Shown here piece by piece: positions 10,055-21,155 of a stretch of DNA of 64,000 nt. The DNA lies in the NCBI GenBank assembly GCA_016906335.1, contig JADEYG010000007.1, forward strand, positions 1,628,001 to 1,692,000. The letters run 5' to 3'. How positions within the stretch are numbered: the stretch's first letter is position 1; each line of letters begins with the position of its first letter. The notes under the pieces were generated by a model. The model worked only from the letters and a program-made list of their open reading frames with translations. It searched no databases and was not told the origin of the DNA. The position numbers and the translations under genes are program-made. This DNA is from Novakomyces olei. Its lineage: Eukaryota > Ascomycota > Novakomycetes > Novakomycetales > Novakomycetaceae.

Positions 10055-12288
10055 GGTTATGGCTCATTGATTTAGGGTTATGGTTGCATACTATAAATAA
10101 TAATTAATGATAAATAAATTGATTTGAATAACAAATATACTAAAAAAGTAGTTTAATTTATTGGAAGGTGTGAAGACCCATTACTTGTGAAAGTGGGCAA
10201 AGAAGTGAAATTTGCTTTAACGAAATGGCCGTCTCATACTGTGGTGCCGTTAACCCAAAATTTCCTACAACAGTAGGCTTAACTTTGAATGAAGTATTGC
10301 AGCATGGTCTAATGCGGTCATTATTTTGTATTCTCACTGGTTTTTTATTTAGCAGAGCTCCATGTATAGTTTAAAGCTCTGGCAAATAATCTGTCGCCAA
10401 AACCACATTCAAGCGCGCCATAATTTACGAAATATTCATATATATCAGTCCCAGACGCAGCGCGTTCCACACAACAGAACCCTTGCCGCCCCACCAAATA
10501 AGCCTTCGGTCGAACATCGATAATCGGTCCCAATACGGTAATCACCAAGATCTGTCAACTTGGTTTTTCATGAGACATTGATTGGATCTAATTTAGTGGA
10601 GAATGTGTGCGGCACAAGATAATTACAATAATAGTGCCGGAAGATTAGCCAAGCGAAATTGTGCCGATAATCGAGCTCGCAGCATTAAAATATTAATTTC
10701 AGACAGCACAGGTGGATAAGATATTCTTGTCTCTAATTTCCGGTATCCATACACTGGATTACCGTTGCAAGTGCAATATGTATGTATGCATATTGTATTA
10801 TATTATACATTTATATATGAAAGAGCATTTAAACACCTAAATTCATGGACCTAGAATCAAGACCTAGAATCCAAGACCTAGACGCAGATCGGCATGTGCA
10901 CTATTCGTAGTATTCCATATTCGCTAGCTAGAGTCGGTGAGGTCTGTATATCGCAAAACGTGGTGAAAATTACAAGCAATCGATAGCCCACAGGGCACGC
11001 CTGCACATACCCAGATTGGCTCGAAATTACAGTGTGAAGTGAAAAACGCGCCATCTCTTGTACTCCAAACCTTATCGCCACGCGTCTCCGAACAAAGGCC
11101 GAGGCGGTTTCGGTATATCTAATACTCCACCCTACTATAATACACGCCTCCCTACCAAATTACTTGCTATACACACGCACACGCACGCTCTCTCAAGTCA
11201 TAACGGATTTATTCGTGGTTTATAATATAATTCCATTTTCTCTTCCCTTTCCCAATTCGGGTGTATCTCAAATGCCCCTGCCGAGCCGTTCGTTGATCAC
11301 TCGTCTCGATTAGGGCGAGGCTCCCGTTTTTCCTTGCCGTATTTCTATGTATGATATTCTGCCACTATCCCTTTGGAAAAGACACACGTTCTCCGCCAAA
11401 ACCACAGAGTGGTACCAGCAATGAAACCTGAGAGCTGTGAGGATTAATACCCGCCTTTTTACCTAAGCTGCTTTGTTCTTTACGAGTACAATCTCTCTGC
11501 AGGCTTTGGCTCTGGTTTGCTTTTTATGCCGCTTATCTCAAGTGCGAGTGGGAGGAGACACGGGTCTTTAATCTTTTTGGTTTCGCTCTTTTAAGCTGTG
11601 CAGTGCACGACCTTTGGGTAGGCTGACACCTAATTTGGTACGTTTACGCCGAGGCTGTGAGAGACAAGCAGCGCGTCAAACGAGGCACAGTCGTGTACCT
11701 GTGCGTGCTCTACAGTCAGAACTGACTGCTTTGAAAAAGACGCGTATTTCTTGTGAAAGCGGGTTAGGATCAAATAAAAAATTAAAAATTAAAAACAAGA
11801 GAACAAGAGAACAAATTGGTATAGGGATATTATTTGTCAGCATTGTTCATTGTCATTTTCCCCTTTGAATAGTGCTGCCGCTGCTTGCGATAGTCAACTT
11901 GGCATTGCACAATTGTCTCGACGGGCTACTTGACTGTATTGCTCCAAGGATAAATTGGCCAAGCCGGATTATCGCCTACCGCCTAATATCTGCAATTAGA
12001 TTAGACAGTCTGGGTTGCAGTGTACCTGTTTACTTTGTACTTTATCAAATCGCGCTGGAGACTCTGTGTACTGATTCTACTGCCTTTTGCTCAGTCCGCC
12101 AGCGTTAGACGGCAAACCTATTCGCTGGAGCGGTTGAGATTCTGTCTGACAAGCAAAGAAATCGGGACAGAAGTCGGGACAGAAATCGGGACAGATACTA
12201 TTAATCACTGGTCTTTACGCTAAATAAAAAAGACGTTTCAATAAAAAAGACGTTTCAATAAGAAAGACGTGAGGCTGTGCTCGATTGC
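10055..12288. other. Intergenic 2.2 kb, no supported gene
   Basis: A 16-bp direct repeat (TGATTTAGGGTTATGG) lies directly after the SPT3 stop, at about 10047..10082. A minus-strand stretch at 10345..10548 is open in two frames but has no recognisable motif. Around 12155..12200 GGGACAGAAATC-like units repeat, and AAAAAAGACGTTTCAATA is duplicated near 12225..12262, shortly before the next gene. Confidence 0.4.
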
Positions 12289-14034
12289 ATGGCGGATAAG
12301 CGGGCAGGTCGCGGCCATCCTCAGTATGCCGCCGGCTCTCTGCTTCCGTCTCCACTATACTCTCCACACCACCATCCCTCGAGATCGGAGCCGATCAATG
12401 CGCCTATAGACTGCTCAATTGCCTCAGGGAATCGAACTGTGTCTGAGCCGATCAGGCCGGCAGCGTGTTTGCTTACTCCGCCTTACGTACCTGAGCAACC
12501 ACAGTTCCCGACAGTTTTGCCCACACGGCCTACGCTCGTCATCCCGCAAACGAGTACGGCTACAATATGCCCTACCGATCCGCATTCTGTCGGAATCGGC
12601 TCGTATTTCGACGAGGGAATAGGGAAAACCCGGTCTGGTGAAGAAGAAGGCGACGAGCAAGGCAGCCAAGTGCAAAGTGCAGTGGATCACGATTACGGGA
12701 CTGAAACTGGGCATCAAGCTAGCAATGGCAATAAGGAAATGAGTAAAAGTGAGACTGAAACTGACAATAAAAGTGACAAAAATAAAAGTGACAAAAATAA
12801 AAGTGACAAAAATAAAAGTGAAGCTGGACGATTTAACGCAGCAGATTCAGGCAAAGGCACTTTGGCCCTCAAAAATAATAAAGACACCATTGACAGTGAC
12901 GAAGAGTCTGGCAAAGATGAATGGGAAGTGACAGCGGCTACCTGTGCCCGTTTCGTTTCGCTACTGCAGTTTGAGCCTCCGGCAGACGAGGCTTTCCGGA
13001 TTGCTACGGTCAGCAGCGAGAATTTTGAAGGCCCTCAATTTGCAAACGATCTAGTGGCCGCTCTGAGGGAACATTATATGGCAAAGTCAAGGTCTCTACC
13101 CTTTGTACATTTGACAAGGCATTTACAGAGCCGAAGGCAGCTGTTCCGGCTGCTCCAAAGCGAGATTGGAGTCGACAGCGCGTCTCAATTTTCCCAGAGT
13201 GGGTCTTTGCTCTTCCATCCTCATCATTCACCTCAATTTTCGCAGCCAAAACATGGGACAGCTGACGGAGCAACGGGTACAAAGCAAGACTCGCAACAAG
13301 ACTACTTTACGCCCTTCCAATTGATCCATGCTGTCTCCTTTGCTGACTTGCTCAGTCAGCATATTGTGATACCCGACTCTTTGCATCTTGTAACAGCTAC
13401 AAGCGCTTACGCGTTTACTCGAGACCCACCAGAACTGCAATTACAGCGGCATTTACAGTGTCTTTGTTTGCGTGCACAAGAACTCGTGCCTGGTGGCCTT
13501 GTGATAATGGTAGTTCCCACACGTCCAGCAAAAGAGAGCAATACCGAAAACGATAATAGTCAACTAAACAAACTAAAAGGCCCTTTGTTTTATCAGCCTT
13601 TAGGGCAAGCAATGCACACGGCTCTTCTCAGTATGCTGGCCCGTGGCCGAATCTCTACACCGACAGCTTTAGCTATTGATCGAGCTCCTGAGCCTGAAGT
13701 AGAGCACAGTGCCATTCTAGAGGCAATCATGGAAATGGCTCCTCGTGCTGGAATTGAGTTGCTGCGATCTGCTACAGACTGGATCGAGCATCCACTGAGT
13801 TTGTCTTTTCGTAACGGCCACCTTTCCCATTCTGTATATGCCCGGCATCTGAGTCGCTGGTGGAGAGAAAGGGACACACTTTGCCTGCAGTCCAACGGCC
13901 AAAGCACTTTGGGAACTTTTAAATCGGAAGCGGAACCGTTGTTGCATGAATTATGGAATACTATCGAGACGTGTGGTAGATTTGAGGAGCCTGTGCGCTC
14001 GCACGTGAGCCTGTTTTGTCTCCGGAGAACCTGA
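12289..14034 (+). CDS. Putative SABATH-like SAM-dependent methyltransferase
   Basis: It is a single exon of 581 residues; the ATG at 12289 is the first in frame. The first 215 residues are disordered, with a KSDKNKSDKNKSDKN repeat and acidic runs. From about 225 a methyltransferase-like domain follows: SSENFEGPQFANDLVAAL, a motif LPFVHLTRHLQSRRQLFRLL, SFADLLSQHIVIPDSLHLVTATSAYA, a long helix ending in LVPGGLVIMVV, and a C-terminal cap with AILEAIMEMAPRAGIELL. This order recalls the SABATH carboxyl-methyltransferase fold, in which a Ser-Phe region and an 'L.SS.A..W' segment are diagnostic. Similarity is judged by eye; the substrate is unknown and the SAM-binding glycine motif is not evident. 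An unrelated fold remains possible. Confidence 0.45.
   Translation: MADKRAGRGHPQYAAGSLLPSPLYSPHHHPSRSEPINAPIDCSIASGNRTVSEPIRPAACLLTPPYVPEQPQFPTVLPTRPTLVIPQTSTATICPTDPHSVGIGSYFDEGIGKTRSGEEEGDEQGSQVQSAVDHDYGTETGHQASNGNKEMSKSETETDNKSDKNKSDKNKSDKNKSEAGRFNAADSGKGTLALKNNKDTIDSDEESGKDEWEVTAATCARFVSLLQFEPPADEAFRIATVSSENFEGPQFANDLVAALREHYMAKSRSLPFVHLTRHLQSRRQLFRLLQSEIGVDSASQFSQSGSLLFHPHHSPQFSQPKHGTADGATGTKQDSQQDYFTPFQLIHAVSFADLLSQHIVIPDSLHLVTATSAYAFTRDPPELQLQRHLQCLCLRAQELVPGGLVIMVVPTRPAKESNTENDNSQLNKLKGPLFYQPLGQAMHTALLSMLARGRISTPTALAIDRAPEPEVEHSAILEAIMEMAPRAGIELLRSATDWIEHPLSLSFRNGHLSHSVYARHLSRWWRERDTLCLQSNGQSTLGTFKSEAEPLLHELWNTIETCGRFEEPVRSHVSLFCLRRT
12770..12822. repeat. 15-bp coding tandem repeat
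   Basis: About 3.5 copies of AAAAGTGACAAAAAT inside the disordered part of the methyltransferase-like gene encode KSDKN units. Confidence 0.85.
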
Positions 14035-14493
14035 TTATTCTATTTTATTTGTTTTATTTATTTTCTTTTTGCTTTTAATTTTTTTTACATCTATACACGA
14101 GCCATTATTTATCGTTGTTTCTTTTGCTATAACCATTTCTCTGCTTTTAGCATTACCGCTGGACGGTCGGTTTTTATGTATATATTACAACATTTTATGT
14201 ATATTAGCTAATTCATCAATACAATTCGTACAAATCGCGTAGGATCCAGTCGAATCTTGCGATTTTTATTTAGACAGTTTATTAGTTAAGGTAAAAAGTA
14301 AATCAAATAATTGTGTAATAATTGTGTAATAATTGTCACCAAAGCCCAAGGGTTAGGGTCAAGGGCTACAACAACTTCTATCATATACGTATTTATTCAA
14401 ATAAAATCATGCTATAATTATGATATCATGACGTCCAAATCAAAATAATATACAAGCTGATTCACAGACGCGATTAACCAAATCCCGGTGAGA
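14035..14493. other. Intergenic, promoter side of NAD(P)HX dehydratase
   Basis: AT-rich, with a direct repeat of ATTGTGTAATA near 14310..14333 and a telomere-like motif near 14349 (listed separately). Confidence 0.45.
14349..14358 (+). promoter_or_regulatory. Telobox-like motif AGGGTTAGGG
   Basis: It lies about 136 bp upstream of the NAD(P)HX dehydratase start. The same core occurs upstream of RPL27, the 491-residue gene, FES1/SOF1 and the ankyrin-DIL gene. In some fungi and plants telobox elements bind Myb-type factors and drive ribosomal or housekeeping genes; function here is inferred. Confidence 0.4.
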
Positions 14494-15603
14494 ATGTCTG
14501 CAAAAACGGCGTTTTCACCCACGGCGCGACACCTGCTGCAGCGTGCGCGGACAATTGTCCCACCGCTGGCAGAAAATTTGCATAAAGGTCGCAAACCCCA
14601 AAAGTTTTCGAGCTACTAACGTCATAGGCCAGGCCGGTCGGGTTGCAGTCATTGGAGGCAGCAAGGACTATACAGGTGCACCCTACTTTTCCTGCATGTC
14701 TTGTATGGTGAGTGGCCATTGTGTTTAAAGCAGTCATAAAAAAAATAAGAGGGATAAAATAAAGCTTAACCCAGAAAACATTTGTTCCAATGGCAGTGCT
14801 AATACAGAAAGCTGTTTGGAGCGGATATGGGCCATGTAGTGTGTGAGGAGCATGCTGCCAATGTGATTAAAACCTACTCGCCCGATCTTATCGTGCACCC
14901 ATTGCTACGCGAATCCGAGTTTGCTACTGGGCGGGACGCGTCCCCGGACCACGTGTTTTCTACAGTAGAGCCCCTGCTGTCAAGGCTGCACGCTGTCGTT
15001 CTCGGCCCTGGTCTGGGCCGAGACTCGCTCATGTTGGACACCGCTGCGCTTATCATACAGGCCGTAAGGAAACGTGGGCTGCCCCTCGTAGTAGACGCGG
15101 ATGGATTATGGCTCGTTACACAGAGGCCCGATTTGGTACGTGGGTATGCAAATGCGGTTCTCACGCCCAACGTGGTGGAATTTGGCCGGCTCGCGGAAAA
15201 GCTGGAATTAAACGGGAGCGGTACACAGTTGGTACGAGATATGGCCCACGCTCTGGGTGGGGTGCATATCGTGCAGAAAGGGAGACATGACGTAATCTCG
15301 GATGGCGAAAGGGTACTGGAATGTGATGTACCGGGCAGCCTGAAACGGTGCGGGGGTCAGGGAGATGTTTTATCGGGCACTATGGGCACAATGATGGCTT
15401 GGAAGGAGGTTTACAAGACGAATCACGACGACATTAAAGAGCCTGAATTGACGAGCCTTGCGTGCTATGCTGCTGCCGCGGCTACACGCACCGCTTCACA
15501 CATTGCTTTCAAAGCTCATCGCCGAGCTACTTCGGCAGTTGATCTGGTTGCTAATGTGGGCGAAGCGTACGAGACACTTTTTGGTGACGATGCAAAGCTG
15601 TAG
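14494..15603 (+). CDS. NAXD: ATP/ADP-dependent (S)-NAD(P)H-hydrate dehydratase
   Basis: This repair enzyme converts hydrated NAD(P)H (NADHX, NADPHX) back to NAD(P)H. Exon 1 (14494..14587) joins exon 2 (14628..14707) over a 40-bp intron with a CTACTAAC branch site, giving HKGQAGRVAVIGGS and DYTGAPYF. The main exon begins at about 14808 and carries GADMGHV, TYSPDLIVHP, the motif GPGLGRD, PLVVDADGL, LTPNVVEF and the phosphate/catalytic segment CGGQGDVLSGT. Length (about 330 residues) and motif order match the ribokinase-like CARKD/YjeF C-domain family; there is no NnrE (epimerase) domain, as usual in fungi. Odd: the exon 2 donor GTGAGT is phase 0 but the only acceptor (TACAG, 14807) leaves the frame one base out, so that junction is unresolved. 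Confidence 0.88.
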
Positions 15604-16366
15604 AACGAGATTAGAGCGCGGTAGTATTTAGTGCAAATATTCAATTTTAAAGTGGACCGGGATTGAAAAGAGGAGCAAAGATTGGTTTCGATTCTCCAGT
15701 TTAGCTTAATTGAACTAAACAAAGAAAACTAGTTAATTTGATCATATTTCTATCCATATTATTACTTTAATAGTACTAGAGGCTGTCTTCCATTACAATC
15801 ACAGAAACATGAGAGTTACAAGAACAAGAGCGTTACAAGACTAAGAGCAAACTTCACGACTAGTATCTTCATACCAAATTTCTCTATTAAATTGTCTATC
15901 TCTATTATCCCTCAAGCAAAGACGCGTGTCATACACGCGTCTATTCACATACATATACATGTGCATGTATATGTCAAATCATGAAAATATAAAAACCTAA
16001 TAGTTAAAAACGACAAAAGCACGAGAAAAAAACCAAACTATTGCTTGAAGCAACAGTCCCACCGCTCAGGAAAAGCGACAATTGTTCAATATGAACAGCC
16101 TGCTCAAAAAACTATGAACTACATCAATGAGTAAAATCAAAGAAACTTGTCAAAAAAGAAAATGAGATAAATTACCATAAAAGTTGGATGAATAAAGGCC
16201 AGTAAAATACAACAATTGCAATAAATATTAAACAGGTAAACATGAATTGTTTTATTTTTGAAAATTAAAAAAAAAAAGGGTCGGTTTCAGACAACAAGTG
16301 TAGGAACTAGTTGAATTGCGTTCTTGTTCGATTAAAACCCAAAACACGACGCCGCTTTACCATCGA
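15604..16366. other. Intergenic, convergent gene ends
   Basis: AT-rich. It contains a short palindrome around ACATACATATACATGTGCATGTATATGT (about 15949..15975), which may form a hairpin in RNA, and direct repeats of ACAAGAxxAAGAGC near 15817..15850. No coding signal. Confidence 0.45.
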
Positions 16367-18130
16367 TCAATCCGAAGGTTCAGGTGCAAGCCACCATTCG
16401 TAATGGTACAAGAGCTGAAGAGACATCTCGTCTTTAGCCCGAATTTCTTCCAGTAATTCGAGGAGATCAGCATCGCCGAGGAAATCGACTTTGCGAATGA
16501 AAAACTGATGGGCGTTTTCCCGGATAACATCAGCGTCACTAAAAGTCCAGGTTTTTGGGTGCGGAGACGTCTGTGGCCAGGAGATGAGGCGTTTCGGATC
16601 GGGCATGGCAAAAGCATTAAACTTGGAATTGATGAGGGAAGTGGCAAAGTACATTTCGTCCGGGCAGAAAGAAAACTCCATAAAAAGCAAGAGCAGTAGC
16701 GGCTTTGGGGCAGTGCGCAGGTAGTCGACAAACGAAGAGTGCAAAATCATCCACTGGCTCGTCTTGAGCCGTTCCGGGTACAAATCATCGAGGAAAGCAC
16801 GATGCCCCATGATTGACTTTGATCCAAACCGGCAATCTTGGCTCGCTTGGAAATCCTTGCCTGCTTCTTCCTCGGCAGTTTGATTGTAGCCGTTGCTGGC
16901 GTCACTGAAATCCGTAGTGAGCAGCCCTTCATCGCTCTGCTTGGCAGCTGATCCTTGCTCGTCAGAGTCAGATTCACGAGCTTGCAGGCTTCGTTTCGTC
17001 TCCTCCACCAGCGGATTCTCGCACATGTAAACGTTTTCGTTGCGGAACGTGTTTGTAAAAGCGTGAGTCCAATAGATCCAGTTGTTGCCCGCCTTACGCT
17101 CGAGCGACTTGTGAATCGTGGCGGTAGATTTGAGCGGGAAATCTTTACCAGAAAGATTGATGACGTAGTCATAGTCGACCATTGCTTGGGCGGTAAACAT
17201 GAGCCGCAGTTGGACCCAAACGAGGGAGATATTGCCCCAAAGGACGTTGAACTGCTCTTCCATTACTCGCACATTTACATCCTCAACGGCAAACCGCAAA
17301 TCTTCCCGGAACTTGAGGCCGGCTTTACGGTCTACGTGGATATAGATAAAGGCCTCCTCAGACTTGAGAGCGCTGATAAGAAACTTGGCCGACTCGAGGT
17401 TGTCGTGTATCAGCAGGATGTACGCGACCTTGTACCGCGGCTTCTTGTGGCCGTGTGCGGCATGAACAGAGGCCACTTCTTCCTCCGGCACTTGCAAAAA
17501 AGGCGAAGCCGCATTACTGTCCAGAGTCCGGATCAGCCGAGAGCCGTGGACGGGAGAGATCATACGGGCAAAGTCTTGCTGATCTCCGAGCGCCACGTGG
17601 AAACACGCCATTCGCTCAATCATGTTTAGCCGCGTATACTGCGACCACTGCGTTGTCTGCTGCAGCGTGGGATGCTCCTCCAGCATATTGCGGATTAGCC
17701 GCTCAGACTCTGCGTCTATATGCCGAACGAGCTCAGCCGCACGTGACGGATTACGTGCGAGTGGCGCCAGCGTATCGTGGCCCACATCGATCGGCAGATC
17801 GGCAAAGACGGTAGAGTTTTCCAGGATCGAGCACGTCTTGAAGCCGTGGAGCGATATGAACGGACGCGTCCGGTTCGGGTACGAATCTGTATCTTTCAAG
17901 CCGGCGAGAAGCGCCGGCGTGACTGTCTCTGGCTGAGAGAAAAGCGTCTGCCGTCGGCTCTGGAACTCGCGATCTTGCTCTTCCGTCCACGCATGGATTC
18001 GGCGACGAGCAGCCGAAATGGCTGCGTGGCCGGCCGAGGATTGTGTGGCTGTTGCGTACAGCACAATCAGCAGCGTAAGCAGTGTTCCTCCCAACAGCAG
18101 TCTCAGCCGGCTTCGACCTGGAGCAAGCAT
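16367..18130 (-). CDS. GT14 glycosyltransferase (core-2/I-branching, xylosyltransferase-like)
   Basis: It is a single exon of 587 residues. The ATG at 18130 is chosen because the open frame upstream has no other ATG and because it places a type II signal anchor (LLLGGTLLTLLIVLYATA) at residues 10-28, so the catalytic domain faces the Golgi lumen. Hallmarks of the GT14 'Branch' domain: VAYILLIHDNLESAKFL, FIYIHVDRKAG, VLWGNISLVWVQL, YDYVINLSGKDFPLKS, a Trp-rich NNWIYW, and the SQWMILHSSFVDYL block with FCPDEMYFATSL. Family members add GlcNAc or xylose to O-glycans or proteoglycans using UDP-sugars. An acidic Ser-rich insert (about 375-430) interrupts the domain. The specific acceptor is unknown. 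Confidence 0.85.
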   Translation of the reverse strand: MLAPGRSRLRLLLGGTLLTLLIVLYATATQSSAGHAAISAARRRIHAWTEEQDREFQSRRQTLFSQPETVTPALLAGLKDTDSYPNRTRPFISLHGFKTCSILENSTVFADLPIDVGHDTLAPLARNPSRAAELVRHIDAESERLIRNMLEEHPTLQQTTQWSQYTRLNMIERMACFHVALGDQQDFARMISPVHGSRLIRTLDSNAASPFLQVPEEEVASVHAAHGHKKPRYKVAYILLIHDNLESAKFLISALKSEEAFIYIHVDRKAGLKFREDLRFAVEDVNVRVMEEQFNVLWGNISLVWVQLRLMFTAQAMVDYDYVINLSGKDFPLKSTATIHKSLERKAGNNWIYWTHAFTNTFRNENVYMCENPLVEETKRSLQARESDSDEQGSAAKQSDEGLLTTDFSDASNGYNQTAEEEAGKDFQASQDCRFGSKSIMGHRAFLDDLYPERLKTSQWMILHSSFVDYLRTAPKPLLLLLFMEFSFCPDEMYFATSLINSKFNAFAMPDPKRLISWPQTSPHPKTWTFSDADVIRENAHQFFIRKVDFLGDADLLELLEEIRAKDEMSLQLLYHYEWWLAPEPSD

Positions 18131-18175
18131 GGCTGGATTATGGAGCAGCGTTGAGACAGGGCAGAGAGATGTACA

Positions 18176-18325
18176 CAGTAGCAAATGTCAAATGTACAAA
18201 GTAGCAAATGTACACAGTAGCAATGTACAAAGTAACAACCAAGTCACAGACAGTCGTAGCGTCAAAGAGGACAGTCAAAGGAACCAGTCAAAGGAACCAG
18301 TCAAAGAACCAGTCAAAGGGTCAGG
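18176..18325. repeat. Degenerate short tandem repeats upstream of GT14
   Basis: Two blocks: about four copies of AGTAGCAAATGTACA-like units, then about four copies of GTCAAAGGAACCA. Both lie just before the GT14 start on the other strand, so in its 5' flank. Confidence 0.7.
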
Positions 18326-18857
18326 AAAAAGTGGACAGGGCGCCTTCACGTACAGCAACGTGGTAGGAGGAAAAGTGGTGAAAACCAGAAACCAGCAGTA
18401 GATTGACTCTTTAGAAAACCCTTTGTAGTGGGCTTGACGCAGGAGAGCAATTTTCTGGTGGAAAACTGGAAAACTGAGCGTGGCAAACGAATGTTTGGGA
18501 AGCTGGAAAAGGAACGGCAGAGCCAAAATAAAAAAATAAAAAGCAGAGAACGAATGTCAGGTCAAAAAGATCAGCCTCGGCCACGCGACGAGCGACGACG
18601 CGCCTTCTAATAAAACGCAAAAGTCGTGTCCAGTCGCGTCCGTCGCGAACCGGTTTAGCAGGACGTCGCCGTAGAACGGTTGTGGTGTTGGGTTTTGGCT
18701 GTGTACGGCTGTCCCCTTTTTCTCTCTTTTTTTCTCTTGGATTACTATTAAATTCCGTATCCGTCTATGACTTGAATTAGTCTCGAATTAAACACCAAAC
18801 ATTCCAACTGTGCGGGTTTAATTGATGCGCAAAGCACACACGTTATTATGCCTATCG

Positions 18858-18905
18858 CTTGTTTTATTTATACTATTGTTATTTATACTATTGTTATTTA
18901 TACTC
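18858..18905. repeat. 17-bp tandem repeat, about 3 copies
   Basis: Unit TTATTTATACTATTG, with slight variation, in intergenic DNA. Confidence 0.7.
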
Positions 18906-19132
18906 TTACCATTCGCTAAATATCGACGATTTTGGGCAATTATTCCGTGCGACGTACAGCACTTACACTGGACGCCTCGGGCTGCGGTGGATAAGAGAGG
19001 CACAATGCTGTGAAGTCTATATTGATTTATGGGTTAGTAGGCGTAAATCCTATTTTAGGCGCAATTTTGGGCGCAAACGCAGGAAAAAAGTGTCTAGTTG
19101 CTATGTCTCTCCGCTTTTAAGGAGCGCTATGG

Positions 19133-19180
19133 TCGTCGAACCCGTGCGTCGAACCCGTGCGTCGAACCCGTTCCTTCTCC
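19133..19180. repeat. 14-bp tandem repeat, three copies
   Basis: Unit GTCGAACCCGTGC, the last copy imperfect. GC-rich compared with its surroundings. Confidence 0.75.
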
Positions 19181-20074
19181 CTCGACGCATTCCCTATTGT
19201 ATTACATATGTATAGAGTACGGTTCGATCAAGTCTCGTACTAAACCCGAAAAGGGTTCACTAATACTTGCACATTAAACCAATATCACGTGAAACTATAA
19301 TTATATAATATACAGGCTTTATGCGCGTGTGACTTGTTTTGCGTTCTAATCATGTATAACGCACCAGCGTTCTTCACATACTATCAAGGATCCACCAACG
19401 CAGGGGTAACTCATACACTCGCGTCGAGGTTGATTCACCGCCGACGTGGGCGTCCATTGGAGAGTGGGAAAAGGACACGCCACAGGTCAGGTGTATATTT
19501 TAAACTTCAAGCATGCCACTTGTCCGTCTGATAGTATAAATACCCTTAAGTTTCTCATAGTTCCCATCGTTGGCCCTGAACGCTTAACCTGCCCGTATTT
19601 CATTTATTTGGCATTAGTGAAATCCAGCATTTTAAACGCGTCTGCCTTGTAATTTACAAAAGACAGAAAGATAGCTCGCTAAACTGTAGCACGTCTAACT
19701 GATAAAGATAGGGTGCCCACTCCGTTTTAATTTGTGGTGATAGTACACGTAACCGCGTGTCGCCGTGAATTTATTTTGCGTAAACATTCCAGAACGCGAT
19801 CTGAGTGGCGTTCACCGATTGCGGAAGTCGTATGTGCCGTGCAGAGAGTAGTTTATACACATAAATATAATACAATATATAATACGATATATAATACGAC
19901 AGATATTTGGATTCCACAGTATTGACAGTGCTGGGGTTTGCCCTGGCGTCAATTTCAAGTAATTTAAAAGCAATTTTGACTATAAAGGTTCTCAAGTAAC
20001 CCAAGCTGCCAATTACTTTAATCTTTAGTATAGGCAAGTAATCTTTTTCCATTCAAAATCTGCCAAGTTAGGGC

Positions 20075-20082
20075 AGGGTTAG
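20075..20082 (+). promoter_or_regulatory. Telobox-like motif AGGGTTAG upstream of RPL27
   Basis: It lies 77 bp before the RPL27 ATG. Telobox (AACCCTAA) elements are known in ribosomal protein promoters of several fungi; use here is inferred from position. Confidence 0.45.
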
Positions 20083-20158
20083 CAGTCACGCACGCCCGTA
20101 CACAAGGGACACAGACACACACACAATCGACAAGCACCGACTTGAACACTAAATCACA

Positions 20159-20569
20159 ATGGTGAAGTTCATCAAACCCGGCAAGGTGTTCCTAGTGACG
20201 CGCGGCCGTCATGCAGGTCAGAAGGTAGTCTTACTTCAGATCAATGACCAGGGCACAAAGGCGCATCCTTTTGCACACGCCATCGTTGCAGGCGTTGAGC
20301 GCGCACCGCTCAAGGTAACTCGCCGCATGGGAGCCAAGCTTGTCGAGCGTCGCTCCAAGCTTAAGCCTTTCATCAAGACTGTGAACTTGAACCATCTTAT
20401 GCCCACCCGCTACTCGCTCGAACTCGATTCGCTCAAGAACGTGGTTACGGCCGACACTTTCAAGGAGCCATCTCTCCGTGACGACGCCAAGAAGGAAATC
20501 AAAAAGGTGTTTGAGGAACGGTACCTATCGGGGAAGAACCCTTGGTTTTTCCAAAAGCTGCGCTTTTAA
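20159..20569 (+). CDS. RPL27: 60S ribosomal protein eL27
   Basis: A 136-residue intronless gene, the normal length of eL27. The start [10 protein letters not shown], the KOW-type segment with [16 protein letters not shown], the [12 protein letters not shown] block and the end [10 protein letters not shown] are all diagnostic. It is a large-subunit ribosomal protein close to the peptidyl-transferase centre. Many fungal eL27 genes have an intron after the start codon; here the frame is continuous. Codon use is GC-richer at third positions than in neighbours, as expected for high expression. The telobox-like element at -77 fits ribosomal protein control. Confidence 0.98.
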   Translation: MVKFIKPGKVFLVTRGRHAGQKVVLLQINDQGTKAHPFAHAIVAGVERAPLKVTRRMGAKLVERRSKLKPFIKTVNLNHLMPTRYSLELDSLKNVVTADTFKEPSLRDDAKKEIKKVFEERYLSGKNPWFFQKLRF

Positions 20570-21155
20570 ATTTCGCACCTCAGATCAAAATCATGTTTAA
20601 ACAAACCTACTGGCATAGCTTTCGAGACGAGTAACCTGACTTTTCTCGTAATAGATTACCCCCTCCCATGAGAACTACGCCCTGCAGGACTGTTTTTCTT
20701 CGGCAATTGAAAATTGCCTCTGTATGTTGTCAATGTATGCACAGATGGAGAAGGAATGAGCTTCTATGGTGTTTATAAATTTGTAATTGTTGCATTGGTA
20801 CTCGATCCACGTAGAGTATGCCTCGTAAGAATCGACGCTGATGTTTACCACAGTGGGATAACGCTGTGCAGTGCAATCATTTAGAAAACGCGCTGCCTCC
20901 CGACGCAGTCGCCACTTGTATTTTCTCTCTAGGGCTCGACAATCTCACCAGACCGACCACATACACTTCCACTCGGTCTCATTTGTACAAAGCTTACCAG
21001 ACTAAACCTAACCCTAAGACCAACTATTTTGCAGTTTGATTTACGTATTTCCCAGGCTGATCATCTAATCTGATAAATGATTAAATTCGTAGTAAACAAT
21101 CCTCGGACGCGAAACTAGTCGCAATTCGTTCGACAAGTGATGCTCTCGAATTAGT
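20570..21155. other. Intergenic, tandem gene spacer
   Basis: Spacer of about 590 bp holding the 3' flank of RPL27 and the promoter of the next gene, including a telobox-like motif at 21004. Nothing else recognised. Confidence 0.45.
21004..21017 (-). promoter_or_regulatory. Telobox-like motif AACCTAACCCTAAG
   Basis: Located about 139 bp upstream of the ATG at 21156; shares the CCTAACCCTAA core with the other teloboxes in the window. Confidence 0.4.

Larger units (their letters stand above)
18131..20158. other. Intergenic 2 kb, divergent GT14 / RPL27
   Basis: It has several small tandem repeats (18176..18325, 18858..18905, 19133..19180) and no convincing exon. The last 100 bp before RPL27 contain CA-rich sequence and a telobox-like motif. 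Confidence 0.45.

Noticed and set aside
10345-10548. Minus-strand open stretch of 67 codons, also open in a second frame
   Set aside because: No motif, no clear start, no splice partners; overlapping open frames suggest composition rather than coding.
12277-12288. Upstream GTG as a start for the methyltransferase-like gene
   Set aside because: Nuclear fungal genes use ATG; the ATG at 12289 is twelve bases downstream. The same reasoning moved the starts of ROK1, GT14, the wax-synthase gene, the METTL13-like gene and the ankyrin-DIL gene.
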